In this document: positions 32,052 to 40,809 of the stretch, one piece after another
Layout of the letters: every line of letters starts with the position of its first letter
How positions within the stretch are numbered: position 1 is the stretch's first letter
Source of the DNA: Nocardioides panacisoli
GTDB lineage: Bacteria; Actinomycetota; Actinomycetes; Propionibacteriales; Nocardioidaceae
Length of the DNA stretch: 64,000 bases
Direction: 5' to 3'
NCBI RefSeq assembly: GCF_019448235.1
Contig: NZ_CP080409.1
Span: 2,976,001-3,040,000, forward strand
Program-made: the position numbers and the translations under genes
Notes under the pieces: generated by a model
Told to the model about the DNA's origin: nothing
The model's input: the letters and a program-made list of their open reading frames with translations, nothing else
The model's database searches: none

Positions 32052-32983
32052 TCGCGCCCGAGCGGACGGCCGTGACATGGGAGGTCCGGGACCCCTCGTT
32101 CGATACCCATGGCGACCTGACCGTGGAGCGACTCTTCGCCGCAGGGCGCTGGCTCGAGGGGCCGGCGTACTCGCCGTCTTGGCGATGCTTGTTGTTCAGT
32201 GACATTCCGAACGATCGCGTTCTGCGGTGGGACGAGCTGTCCGGTGAGACGACGGTGTTCCAATCGCCTGCGGGCTTCGCCAATGGTCGAACGATTGATC
32301 GCCTTGGTCGTGTCGTCACGTGCGAGCAAGGCGAACGACGTGTCACGCGGACTGAGCACGACGGCTCCGTACGCGTGGTGGCTGATCGATGGGAAGGTAG
32401 GCAGTTCAACAGTCCCAACGACATCGTGGAGACGGCTGACGGGTCACTGTGGTTCACCGACCCCAGTTACGGCATCGACAGCGATTACGAAGGTCACCGA
32501 GCGGACGCGGAGATTGGTGGGTGTCACCTCTACCGCGTCCCGCCGCGCGGGGAGATGCGTCGGGTGCTGGGTGACTTCGAGCGCCCGAACGGCTTGGCCT
32601 TCTCCGCGGATGAGCAGCAACTCTTCGTCGTGGACACTCGCCGGCGACATGTGCGGCGATTCGCGGTCGATCGGCGCGGTGCCTTGGAGGATCTCGGCGT
32701 CCTGGTGGAGTGTGACGCGGGCAGCTACGACGGGGTGCGCTTGGATGACCGCGGCAGGCTCTGGCTCGCTGCCCACGACGGCCTGCACTGCGTTGAGCCC
32801 GAGACCGGCCAGATCGTGGGGAAGTTGCTGCTGCCGGAGATCTGCTCCAATCTCACCTTCGGTGGGCCGAGAGGAAATCGGCTGTTCGTCACCGCTACAA
32901 CATCGATCTACTCCCTGATGCTCAACATCCGGGGCGGCACGCGGCCGATGGAGGTTCAGGTGCCAACCGAAAGGATCTCCTAG
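32048..32983 (+). CDS. SMP-30/gluconolactonase family hydrolase
   Basis: 311 residues from GTG 32048. The six-bladed propeller family is indicated by the metal and active-site residues at expected places: Glu in WLEGPAYSP, Asn in FNSPNDIVE, Asn in FERPNGLAFSAD, and Asp in SYDGVRLDDRGRLW. Members hydrolyse lactones (gluconolactone, other sugar or alicyclic lactones) with a divalent metal. In this segment a lactone formed from a cyclic ketone or aldehyde could be the substrate, but this is inference. Confidence 0.9.
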   Translation: MIAPERTAVTWEVRDPSFDTHGDLTVERLFAAGRWLEGPAYSPSWRCLLFSDIPNDRVLRWDELSGETTVFQSPAGFANGRTIDRLGRVVTCEQGERRVTRTEHDGSVRVVADRWEGRQFNSPNDIVETADGSLWFTDPSYGIDSDYEGHRADAEIGGCHLYRVPPRGEMRRVLGDFERPNGLAFSADEQQLFVVDTRRRHVRRFAVDRRGALEDLGVLVECDAGSYDGVRLDDRGRLWLAAHDGLHCVEPETGQIVGKLLLPEICSNLTFGGPRGNRLFVTATTSIYSLMLNIRGGTRPMEVQVPTERIS

Positions 32984-33065
32984 GCCTTCGGCGGGGAGTG
33001 CCCGACCACCGACGGAGGGTGCCACGGCCCTTGGGCGTGAGGAGTGGTCGGCGGTTCAGGCGCTG

Positions 33066-33626
33066 TCATGGTGATGGCCATGTGGACTCGATGAACGCCC
33101 GCACGGTGGCGTCAGCTGCCTCCCTGTCTCCGGTCAGTCGTAGCTCCCACAGCGCGCCCAGCATGAGAGCGCCGCACATGCGCGAGGTCGTCAGCGACAC
33201 TGTCCGCGCGTGGCCAACTGACTCGAGTCGCGCCGCCAACTCCTCCACCATGTGCCGGTGACTCTCGGTCAATGAGTGCTTCCAGGGGGCTTCGTGCATG
33301 GCTTGCGCGGACAACTCGAAGACGAGGGGTGCGAGAGCGGACTGATCTGCGACGCGGGTCCAGTACTTCCACGCGCCCGTGCGCGGGTCGTTCGACGTCG
33401 CGTCGGCAAGCTCTTCCAGTTGCTGTTGTTGGTCCCGCCACAGTTGTTCAGCGACGGCCGTGAGCAATCCCTCGCGTGATCCGAAGTGATAGATCAACAT
33501 TCGGTGACTCGTCCCGGCTGCGGCCGCAACGGCACGAAGACTGGCATCGCCCACGCCGTTCTCGACCAAGACAGCGATCACGCGATCCAGTAGGGCCTCG
33601 CGCCCCGACGGCGTACTCGTGCTCAC
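33066..33626 (-). CDS. TetR/AcrR family transcriptional regulator
   Basis: 186 residues. The HTH spans about residues 10-56: REALLDRVIAVLVENGVGDA, then AAAAGTSHRMLIYHFGSREG. The remainder is a helical effector domain with FELSAQAMHEAPWKHSLTES. It is the only TetR gene in this segment and lies close to the SMP-30 gene, so it is the best candidate for the protein that binds the three TGTACCA-NN-TGGTACA sites. No copy of that site is seen at its own promoter, so it may not be autoregulated. Confidence 0.9.
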   Translation of the reverse strand: MSTSTPSGREALLDRVIAVLVENGVGDASLRAVAAAAGTSHRMLIYHFGSREGLLTAVAEQLWRDQQQQLEELADATSNDPRTGAWKYWTRVADQSALAPLVFELSAQAMHEAPWKHSLTESHRHMVEELAARLESVGHARTVSLTTSRMCGALMLGALWELRLTGDREAADATVRAFIESTWPSP

Positions 33627-33940
33627 GACACCGCACCGTACTCGGCCGCGGCATGCGTGCCGTGCAGACGGCGCTCACTGCACCACCTCGGCAAGCTCGT
33701 CGTGTCACCGACGTGTCGAACACATCCAACGCCCGTCGCGGTCCGTTGGCTGCGGGGCAGCACACTCGCTCCCGGAGGTGCCTATTCCCTTCCGCAGCCT
33801 CGGACAATCCCGATGCCGCGGGTTGCGGCGGCGCCAATCGTGGCGAGATCGGAAGTGGTGGGCCAGTCTCCGTTGACCACGCGGATCCTCCGCGACGGAG
33901 CGGCTCGGGTTCCTGCGGTGCGTGGGGCCACGCCATTCGA
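33627..33940. other. 314-base gap at the junction between two blocks
   Basis: I see no gene, operator or hairpin that I can support. The stretch separates the AT-richer accessory segment from the GC-richer TRAP/shikimate block. It may be decayed sequence or simply an intergenic junction. Confidence 0.4.
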
Positions 33941-34846
33941 TCAGGCGGCGGCCACGCCGACGACGGCGTACACCCCGAGGCTGAGGACGAGGCTGGTCAG
34001 CAGGAGGCCAGCGCCGAGCCGGGTGCCGAGTCGGTGGGCCGAGGCGAAGGTGACCACGACGAACCCCAACGGCGTGGCGCCGAGCATCAGCAGGACGCCG
34101 CGGTCGAGCGCGTCGAGGCCGAGGGCCACCGAGAGCGTCGCGGCCGTCGCGAGCCCCATCGCGAGACGTGCGGTGACCAGGAGGCCGAGGGGGGCCCAGC
34201 GGTCCACGCGCTCGGCCACGAGTCCGCAGCCCAGGGCGACCATCGCGAGGCTGGCCGAGGAGAACGGCGCGATGCTCTCGGTCACGGCGGCCGGCAACCG
34301 CACACCGGCGACGTTGAGGGTGAGTCCGCCGAGCATGGCGTAGAGGATCGGCGTGCGCAGGACGCTGCGAGCGGCGCGACGACCTGCACCACCCGTCGCC
34401 GTGCCGGTCCCCGGAGCCGCTCGCGCTGCGACCGCGAGCACGACCGTCGCCACCAGGAAGCCGTGTGCCAGGTCGAAGGCCGCCACGCGTACGACGCCCT
34501 CAGGCCCATGGACGGCGCCGACGAACGGGATGGCGAAGGCGCAGTTGACCACCATGAACGCCGTCGTCACCACGGCCCGGTCCGCCGGGTCGCTCGCGGC
34601 CTTCGGTCCCAGCCAGCGACCCACGACGTACCCGACCGCCACCATGACGACCGCGGACGCCGGGAACACCGCCAGCCGTGGCCCGACCTCGGCGTGTGCC
34701 ACGGCGGGGAGCACCAGTGCCGGCAGGCAGACGTAGAAGTTGAGCGCCAGCAGGAACCGGCCGTGGTCGCCCTCGCCGACGCCGGTGCGCCGCAGGACGT
34801 GGCCGACGAGCAGCCCGAGCAGCACGGGACCGATGGCAGCGACCAC
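33941..34846 (-). CDS. AEC (auxin efflux carrier) family transporter
   Basis: 301 residues from GTG 34846. About ten membrane helices, with family features VLLGLLVGHVLRRTGV, the first-repeat LNFYVCLPALVLPAVA, and LMLGATPLGFVVVTFASAHR near the end. AEC carriers move dicarboxylates or other organic acids. It lies 29 bases after the LacI gene on the same strand, so they are probably cotranscribed and both tied to the aromatic-acid block. Confidence 0.85.
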   Translation of the reverse strand: MVAAIGPVLLGLLVGHVLRRTGVGEGDHGRFLLALNFYVCLPALVLPAVAHAEVGPRLAVFPASAVVMVAVGYVVGRWLGPKAASDPADRAVVTTAFMVVNCAFAIPFVGAVHGPEGVVRVAAFDLAHGFLVATVVLAVAARAAPGTGTATGGAGRRAARSVLRTPILYAMLGGLTLNVAGVRLPAAVTESIAPFSSASLAMVALGCGLVAERVDRWAPLGLLVTARLAMGLATAATLSVALGLDALDRGVLLMLGATPLGFVVVTFASAHRLGTRLGAGLLLTSLVLSLGVYAVVGVAAA

Positions 34847-34875
34847 GATCCCGTGACGCTAGTGCGGCCGGACGA

Positions 34876-35898
34876 TCACCGGGAGGCGGTTGCCGGGGTT
34901 GCCAGTCCGGAGGAGCCCCGCAGCACCAGGCTGGTGGGGAGGCGGACGTGCCGGGGGTCTCCCTCGGCGCGGCCGGCGCCGCTCTTGAGCAGGTCCAGCA
35001 GCATCTCCACCGCCACCCGGCCGGCGTGGGCGTCGGGGCCGCCCAACGTCGTCAGTGTCGGCGTGGTGAGCTCGGCGGCGAAGATGTCGTCGAACCCGAC
35101 GACGCTCACCTCCTCCGGCACCCGTACGCCGCGCTCGGTGAGGCGGCGCATCATGCCGATCGCCAGCAGGTCGTTGTGCGCGATGAGCGCGGTCGGCCGC
35201 GACCGCAGGGCGTTGTCGGCGGCCGCGCCGCCGTTGGCCACCGTCGGCGTGTACGGGCCGATGCGCCGTGCCTGCAGGCCGTGCGCCTCGGCGCCGGCGC
35301 TCAGCGCCGCCCACCGTGCGGCCCCCATCCACGATCCCGGCGGCCCGGCGCAGTAGGTGAACTCCTCGTGCCCCATCGACGCCAGGTGCTCCAGGATCTG
35401 CCGGCACCCGTCCCCGGTGTCCATCGCCACACTCCACAGCGGGTCCAGCTCGCGGTCGACGAGCACCACGCGATGCTTGGCCGCGAGGTTGCGCAGGTCC
35501 TGGTCGGGCAGGCGACTGGCCGCCAGGATGAACCCGTCCACCGATCGGGTGAGCCCGTGGATCTGGTCGCGTTCGATGGTCGGCGACTCCTCGGCGTTCA
35601 CGATCACCAAGGTGTTCTCCGACGCCTTCGCGCGTTGCTCGGCGCCCCGGATCAGCTCGAAGAAGTGGGGGTTGGCGATGTCGGAGATGACCATCGCGAT
35701 GGTCTTGTGGCGTCCCGTCTGCAGCGCTCGCGCGTGGGGGTTCGGCACGTAGCCGAGGCGTTCCGCGGCCGCCACGACCGTCTCGCGGGTCCCCCGGCCG
35801 ACACGTTCGGGGCGGCCGAACGCACGGGACACCGTGGACGGTGCCACGCCCGCCTCGAGGGCGACGTCGTAGATGGTCGGCTGCTCCACGGGCCCCAT
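34876..35898 (-). CDS. LacI family transcriptional regulator
   Basis: 340 residues from ATG 35898; an in-frame start at 35985 would put 29 extra residues before the HTH. The HTH and hinge are PTIYDVALEAGVAPSTVSRA and VPNPHARALQTGRHKTIAMV. The periplasmic-binding-like effector domain follows: VDGFILAASR, AHNDLLAIGMMRRLTERG, VSVVGFDDIFAAELTTPT. It is divergent from the TRAP operon, and a CpG-centred palindrome (35923-35934) lies between. It is the likely sensor for the transported ligand. Confidence 0.93.
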   Translation of the reverse strand: MGPVEQPTIYDVALEAGVAPSTVSRAFGRPERVGRGTRETVVAAAERLGYVPNPHARALQTGRHKTIAMVISDIANPHFFELIRGAEQRAKASENTLVIVNAEESPTIERDQIHGLTRSVDGFILAASRLPDQDLRNLAAKHRVVLVDRELDPLWSVAMDTGDGCRQILEHLASMGHEEFTYCAGPPGSWMGAARWAALSAGAEAHGLQARRIGPYTPTVANGGAAADNALRSRPTALIAHNDLLAIGMMRRLTERGVRVPEEVSVVGFDDIFAAELTTPTLTTLGGPDAHAGRVAVEMLLDLLKSGAGRAEGDPRHVRLPTSLVLRGSSGLATPATASR

Positions 35899-35922
35899 CA
35901 AGCCACACCGATGGCAACTTTG

Positions 35923-35934
35923 GCAACCGATTGC
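35923..35934 (+). promoter_or_regulatory. LacI-type operator, GCAACCGATTGC
   Basis: GCAACCGATTGC is a 12-base palindrome (GCAA-N-CG-N-TTGC) with the central CpG usual for LacI-family operators. It lies 25 bases upstream of the LacI start and 87 bases before the TRAP small-subunit start, so it may control both directions. Flanking TGGCAA and TTGCAG extend the imperfect symmetry. Confidence 0.7.
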
Positions 35935-36020
35935 AGTTGTTGCGGCAAGGTTTCTAACGTCCGTGGAGTGTGACCGTTCGCACACGGCACACCGATCAGT
36001 CAGTCCGAGAGGAGCTCACC

Positions 36021-36611
36021 GTGGGTACCCACGAGCCACCCCCAGGGTCCGCGCCGACGCCGCCGCCCAGCACCGCGCGCCGCGTCCTCCGCGTGGTCAC
36101 CGCCGTCGAGATCGGGTTGGCCGGCCTCGCCGCCGCCCTGATCTTCGTCCTGGTCCTGCTCCAGGCCGGGCAGCGCTACCTGCCCGTCGACGGCTGGACC
36201 TGGACCGGCGAGCTGGCGCGGTACGGCCTGGTCTGGGTCACCTTCACCGCCGCCGGCGTACTGGTCACCCGCGACGGCCACATCGCGCTCCAGCTGGTCG
36301 ACGAGCTCCGCTCCGAGCTGGTCGTCCGCGTCGTCCACGTCTTCGCCCTCCTGGTGGTCGCCGCGACCGGCGTCGGGTTCGCCCTCGCCTGCTGGTCGCT
36401 GATCCAGGAGTCCGGCACGCTGACCACGCCCTCGCTCGGGATGCCGATGCAGTACGTCTACCTGCTGCCGCTCCTCGGGTTCGTCAGTACGGCGATCCGC
36501 GCCGCCGTCGCCGCCGTCCAGGTGGCGATGCGCGGCGTCGCCGCGGCCGACCAGTCCGCCGACCTGGCCATCCAGGTCAACGGTCCGTACGACCGGGGGG
36601 CCTCCGCATGA
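36021..36611 (+). CDS. TRAP transporter small permease (DctQ-like)
   Basis: 196 residues from GTG 36021, with AGGAG upstream at good spacing; a GTG at 35970 would add 17 residues. Four membrane helices are visible: VEIGLAGLAAALIFVLVLLQ near 30-49, LARYGLVWVTFTAAGVLVTR with the DctQ-typical aromatic/Trp stretch, VVHVFALLVVAATGVGFALA, and MPMQYVYLLPLLGFVSTAIR. It bridges the binding protein and DctM. Overlap with DctM by ATGA shows coupling. Confidence 0.88.
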   Translation: MGTHEPPPGSAPTPPPSTARRVLRVVTAVEIGLAGLAAALIFVLVLLQAGQRYLPVDGWTWTGELARYGLVWVTFTAAGVLVTRDGHIALQLVDELRSELVVRVVHVFALLVVAATGVGFALACWSLIQESGTLTTPSLGMPMQYVYLLPLLGFVSTAIRAAVAAVQVAMRGVAAADQSADLAIQVNGPYDRGASA

Positions 36612-37882
36612 CCGTCGCACTCCTGCTCGCCGCCATCGGCCTGCTGCTCCTCCTCCGCGTCCCGGTGGCCTTCGCCTTCCTCGGGCCCGGCCTCTCCTAC
36701 CTCGTCCTCACCGACCAGTCGCTCGGGCTGGCGATGCGCCTGATCACCAACGCGACCGCCAGCTTCCCGCTGCTCGCCGTGCCGCTGTTCGTCCTGCTGG
36801 GCGTGATGGCCAACCACGCCGGCATCGCCGACCGCCTCTTCGACTTCGCCCTCGCACTCTTCGGCCGCGTCCGCGGCGGCCTGGGCTACGTCAGCGTCGG
36901 TGTCAGCCTCGGCTTCTCCTGGATGAGCGGCTCGGCCGTCGCCGACGCCGCCGCCCTGAGCAAGGTCGAGATCCCGACGATGCTGCGCAACGGCTACTCC
37001 CGGCGCTTCGGGCTCGGTGTCGTCGGCGCGTCCGCGCTGATCGCCCCCGTCATGCCACCCAGCATCCCGGCCGTCATCTACGCCGGCATCGCCGCGGTCT
37101 CCACCGGCGCCCTCTTCGCCGCCTCGGTCATCCCGGCCCTGCTGATGGGCGCCGGCCTGTGCGTCGTCGTCTTCTGGATGGTCCGCCGCCAGCCCGACAT
37201 CGTGCACACCGGCTTCTCCTGGTCCCGGCTGGGCCAGACCGGCAAGCGCGTCCTCGGCCCGGCACTGGCGCCGGTGATCATCCTCGGCGGCATCCTCGGT
37301 GGCGTCTTCACCCCGACCGAGGCAGCCGCGGTCGGCGCCTTCTACATGCTGGTGCTCGGCTTCTGCTACCGCACGCTCCACCTGCGGGACCTGCCGCGGA
37401 TCTTCTCCGAGACCGTCATGACCACCGCGGCGATCATGCTCATCGTCTCCTCCGCCTCCCTGCTGGGCTACGTCCTCGCCCGCGAGCGGGTCCCCCAGGA
37501 GCTCTCCGAGCTGGTCCTCGGGCTCACCGACAACGGCACGGTCTTCCTGCTGCTGGTCGCTGCCCTGATGCTCGTCCTCGGCACGGTGATCGACCCGACC
37601 GCCGTACTGGTGCTGGTCGTCCCGATCCTGATGCCCATCGGCCTCCGGCTCGACGTCGACCCGATCGTCCTGGGCGTCCTGATGATCCTCTCGCTGATGA
37701 TCGGGCTGCTCACACCTCCGGTCGGCACGGTGCTCTACGTCCTCAGCTCGACGATGGAGGTCCCCGTCGGCGAGGTGTTCAAGGGATCCCTGCCCTTCAT
37801 CGTCCCGCTGGTCGCCGTCTGCGCCGCGATCATCGTCTTCCCCGGCTTCGTGACCTGGCTGCCCACACAGCTCGGCCTCTGA
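36608..37882 (+). CDS. TRAP transporter large permease (DctM-like)
   Basis: 424 residues from ATG 36608 (ATGA overlap). About 12 membrane helices and the family motifs are seen: MSGSAVADAAALSKVEIPTM, PVMPPSIPAVIYAGIAA, GGVFTPTEAAAVGAFYMLVL, and a C-terminal DPTAVLVLVVPILMPIG. It is the sodium-driven translocation subunit. TRAP systems import organic acids, and a cyclitol carboxylate such as quinate or shikimate is inferred from the downstream enzymes. Confidence 0.93.
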   Translation: MTVALLLAAIGLLLLLRVPVAFAFLGPGLSYLVLTDQSLGLAMRLITNATASFPLLAVPLFVLLGVMANHAGIADRLFDFALALFGRVRGGLGYVSVGVSLGFSWMSGSAVADAAALSKVEIPTMLRNGYSRRFGLGVVGASALIAPVMPPSIPAVIYAGIAAVSTGALFAASVIPALLMGAGLCVVVFWMVRRQPDIVHTGFSWSRLGQTGKRVLGPALAPVIILGGILGGVFTPTEAAAVGAFYMLVLGFCYRTLHLRDLPRIFSETVMTTAAIMLIVSSASLLGYVLARERVPQELSELVLGLTDNGTVFLLLVAALMLVLGTVIDPTAVLVLVVPILMPIGLRLDVDPIVLGVLMILSLMIGLLTPPVGTVLYVLSSTMEVPVGEVFKGSLPFIVPLVAVCAAIIVFPGFVTWLPTQLGL

Positions 37883-37952
37883 CCCCACCCGACAACAACC
37901 CGCACCCACACCATCCAGGAACGCACCCCCGGGTGCGCAGGAAGGAACCACC

Positions 37953-38954
37953 ATGAAGATCCACCGCTCGCTGGCCGCCTCCGCGGTCGTTGCCCTCCCG
38001 TTCGCCCTCGCCGCCTGCGGTGGCGGTGGCAGTGGCTCCGAGGACGGCAGCACGTTGACCCTGGCTCACAGCTACACCGAGGACCAGCCGCAGCACACCT
38101 GCGGCGCCGAGGTCATCAAGCAGGGCGTCGAGGACGCCGGCGTCGGCCTCACCGTCGAGATCTTCGCCAACAGCCAGCTCGGCGGCGACGCCGACCGCAT
38201 CGCCTCGGTCCAGTCCGGCGACATCGACATCGACATCCAGGGCGCGAGCGCCCTCGCCGCCGTCCACGAGCCGGTCGGGGTCGTCGACGCCGCCTACGCC
38301 TTCGAGGACGCCGCCGCCCTGGACAACTACTTCAGCAACGGCGCCGCCGACGACCTCAAGGAGGACTTCAAGTCCGCCGCCGGCGTCTCCATCCTCGGCG
38401 CCTGGTCCGCGGGTGCACGCCAGTTCACCGCCAACGAGCCCATCCAGACCCCGGACGACCTCTCGGGACTGCGGATGCGCTTCCCCGGCTCGCCCCAGTT
38501 CCTCCTCAACGCCCAGGCGCTCGGCGCGAAGGCCACCGAGGTCGCCTACGAGGAGCTCTACCTCGCCCTCCAGCAGGGCGTCGTCGACGGCCAGGAGAAC
38601 CCCATCGTCAACATCGAGGCGACCAACCTGGTCGAGGTGCAGGACTACGTCTCGATGTCCAGCCACCAGCAGAACTCCAACCTGATCGTGGCCAGCTCGG
38701 CGTACGACGACCTCAGCGGTGAGCAGCAGACCGCGGTGGACGACGCGGTCGCCGACGCGGTCTCGCAGATGCCCGAGTGCGTCGAGGAGGCCGAGGCCGA
38801 GATCGTCGACGGCTGGGAGTCCGAGGGCTCGGTCGAGATCGTCGACGACGTCGACACCGACGCCTTCGAGGAGCAGACCGACGCCTGGTTCCGCGACAAC
38901 CTCGAGGGTGACTCGCTCGCCGTCTACGAGTCGATCAAGGACTCGCAGGAGTGA
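37953..38954 (+). CDS. TRAP transporter substrate-binding lipoprotein (DctP-like)
   Basis: 333 residues. The signal sequence ends at a lipobox LAAC (Cys 22), followed by a Gly/Ser linker, so it is an anchored lipoprotein, as usual in Gram-positive TRAP systems. LTLAHSYTEDQPQHTCGAEV starts the DctP fold. SGLRMRFPGSPQFLLNAQAL contains the Arg that normally pairs with the ligand carboxylate. LQQGVVDGQENPIVNIEATN is another DctP hallmark. The binding protein lies after the permeases and is followed by GTGA overlap into the hydrolase gene. Confidence 0.93.
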   Translation: MKIHRSLAASAVVALPFALAACGGGGSGSEDGSTLTLAHSYTEDQPQHTCGAEVIKQGVEDAGVGLTVEIFANSQLGGDADRIASVQSGDIDIDIQGASALAAVHEPVGVVDAAYAFEDAAALDNYFSNGAADDLKEDFKSAAGVSILGAWSAGARQFTANEPIQTPDDLSGLRMRFPGSPQFLLNAQALGAKATEVAYEELYLALQQGVVDGQENPIVNIEATNLVEVQDYVSMSSHQQNSNLIVASSAYDDLSGEQQTAVDDAVADAVSQMPECVEEAEAEIVDGWESEGSVEIVDDVDTDAFEEQTDAWFRDNLEGDSLAVYESIKDSQE

Positions 38955-39958
38955 GCCGCCCCCATGAGCGAGGCGGACCGGTCCCCACCTACCGGGGACC
39001 GGTCGCTCCGGAGGACCTGGGCTGGACCCTGACCCACGAGCACCTGTTCGTCCTCAGCCCCGAGCTCGATCGCGACTACCCCCACCCCGAGTGGGACGCC
39101 GACGCCGCCGTCGAACGCGCCGTCGCCGGGCTCGAGGACCTCTGGGACCTCGGGGTCCGCACCGTGGTCGACCTCACGGTGCCCGGGCTGGGGCGCGACG
39201 TCGACCTGGTCGCCCGGGTCGCGTCACGGGTCCGGGTCAACCTGGTCGCCTCGACCGGCTGGTACGCCGACGAGGTGCTGCCGCCGTACTTCCGCACGCA
39301 CGGGCCGGACCGGCTCGTCGGCGGGCCGGACCCGTTGGTGGAGATGTTCCGACGCGACGTCACCGAGGGCATCGGCGACAGCGGGGTGCGGGCCGGCATG
39401 CTCAAGGTCGTCACCGACACCCCCGGCTTCACCCCGGACGTCGAGCGGGTGATGCAGGCGGCCGCCACCGTCCACCGCGAGACCGGTGTCCCCGTCACCA
39501 CCCACAGCAACCCGCACCGTCGCAACGGGCTGGACCAGGCGGCGTACCTGGTCGAACGCGGTGTCGCGCCCGACCACGTCGTGATCGGGCACAGCGGCGA
39601 CGCGGAGGACCTCGACTACCTCCTCGCCCTGCTCGACACCGGGGTGACGCTCGGGATGGACCGGTTCGGCATGGCCCACACCGGCAGCGACGAGACCCGT
39701 CTCGACATGGTGGTGGAGCTGCTCGCCCGGGGACACGCCGATCAGATGGTCCTCTCCCACGACGCGGCGTACTTCAGCCGCGTGACGCCGCCGTCGTGGC
39801 GGCGCGATCACACCCCGGAGTGGACCCACGACCACCTCAGCCGCCGGGTCCTGCCCGCACTGCTGGAGCGTGGTGCCCGTCGCGAGGACGTCGACCAGAT
39901 GATGGTCCACAACGCTGCCCGCCTGCTGGCGCCGGCTCCCGTGGAGGTGGCGGTGTGA
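38951..39958 (+). CDS. Phosphotriesterase-family metal-dependent hydrolase/lactonase
   Basis: 335 residues from GTG 38951, overlapping the TRAP stop. Binuclear amidohydrolase ligands can be placed: HxH in TLTHEHLFV, the bridging Lys in GMLKVVTDTPG, His in VTTHSNPHRR, His in VVIGHSGDAEDLDY, and Asp in VLSHDAAYFS. Related enzymes hydrolyse lactones or phosphotriesters. Between a TRAP transporter and shikimate enzymes it may open a lactone or cleave an ester (for example a quinide or quinate ester) before dehydrogenation. That assignment is inference. Confidence 0.88.
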   Translation: MSRPHERGGPVPTYRGPVAPEDLGWTLTHEHLFVLSPELDRDYPHPEWDADAAVERAVAGLEDLWDLGVRTVVDLTVPGLGRDVDLVARVASRVRVNLVASTGWYADEVLPPYFRTHGPDRLVGGPDPLVEMFRRDVTEGIGDSGVRAGMLKVVTDTPGFTPDVERVMQAAATVHRETGVPVTTHSNPHRRNGLDQAAYLVERGVAPDHVVIGHSGDAEDLDYLLALLDTGVTLGMDRFGMAHTGSDETRLDMVVELLARGHADQMVLSHDAAYFSRVTPPSWRRDHTPEWTHDHLSRRVLPALLERGARREDVDQMMVHNAARLLAPAPVEVAV

Positions 39959-40809
39959 ACACTCTCGGGACGGCGTACCGCGTCGGCTTGCTGGGGCACG
40001 GCATCGGTCCGTCCCTCACGCCGGCCATGCACGAGCGCGAGGCGGGCGCGTTGGGGCTGGACTATCGCTACGAGACGATCGACCTGCTCGACCGGGAGGA
40101 CGCCGACCTCGGTGCCGAGCTCGACCGGCTCGAACGCGAGGGGTTCGTCGCCGTCAACGTCACGCACCCGTTCAAGCGCGCCGTGCTCGAGCACGTGCAC
40201 GACGTCAGCGACGCCGTACGCCGCATCGGCGCGACGAACCTGGTGCTGCTGGGGGAGCGACGCGTCGCCCACAACACCGACTACGCCGGCTTCCGGGACG
40301 CGCTGGAGGACTTCGTGCAGGGGTGCCATGACGGCCCCGTCCTGCAGGTCGGGGCCGGCGGCGCCGGCCTGGCGACGGTCTGTGCGCTGCTCGACCTCGG
40401 CTTCGACGACGTCGTGGTCCACGACCGCTCCGAGCCGGCGGCCGGTGACCTGGTGGCACGCCTGGGGGAGGGGCGCCCCGGCCTGCGCAGCTCGGGGGGT
40501 GACCTGGCGGCATGGGTCGGTCGCGCCGCGGGCGTGGTGCACGTGACGCCGACCGGGATGCGCGAGCACCCCGGCGTCGCGCTCGACGTCGACCGGCTCC
40601 CGTCCGCCGCCTGGGTCGCCGAGGTCGTCTACCGGCCGCTGGAGACGGAGCTGGTGCAGCGTGCCCGCGGCCGTGGCCTCGCCGTGCTCGACGGCGGCGC
40701 GATGGCGGTCGGACAGGCGTTGGAGAGCCTGCGGCTCATCACCGGCCTGGACCCCGACGCCCACCGGGTCCACGCCCACTTCACCGAGCTCGTCGGGACC
40801 GGCCCGTGA
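39955..40809 (+). CDS. Quinate/shikimate dehydrogenase
   Basis: 284 residues from GTG 39955 (GTGA overlap). Shikimate-binding elements: GHGIGPSLTPAMHEREA, FVAVNVTHPFKRAVLEH with catalytic Lys, NTDYAGFRDAL with catalytic Asp. The nucleotide motif VGAGGAGLATVCALLDLG is followed by VVVHDRSE, where Asp suggests NAD rather than NADP. NVTHPFK (not NVTIPHK) and the NAD preference match catabolic quinate/shikimate dehydrogenases such as that of Corynebacterium. It oxidises quinate/shikimate to 3-dehydroquinate/3-dehydroshikimate. An anabolic AroE is less likely here. Confidence 0.88.
   Translation: MNTLGTAYRVGLLGHGIGPSLTPAMHEREAGALGLDYRYETIDLLDREDADLGAELDRLEREGFVAVNVTHPFKRAVLEHVHDVSDAVRRIGATNLVLLGERRVAHNTDYAGFRDALEDFVQGCHDGPVLQVGAGGAGLATVCALLDLGFDDVVVHDRSEPAAGDLVARLGEGRPGLRSSGGDLAAWVGRAAGVVHVTPTGMREHPGVALDVDRLPSAAWVAEVVYRPLETELVQRARGRGLAVLDGGAMAVGQALESLRLITGLDPDAHRVHAHFTELVGTGP

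Noticed and set aside
33476..35356. Long open frame on the plus strand across the AEC and LacI genes
   Set aside because: Arg/His-rich, without motifs, antisense to two well-recognised genes. It is a shadow of G/C bias.
36458..38053. Long open frame on the minus strand (over 500 codons)
   Set aside because: It lies antisense to the TRAP genes, has repetitive acidic/Gly composition typical of reverse reading of high-GC coding DNA, and shows no domain. The + strand proteins are clear.
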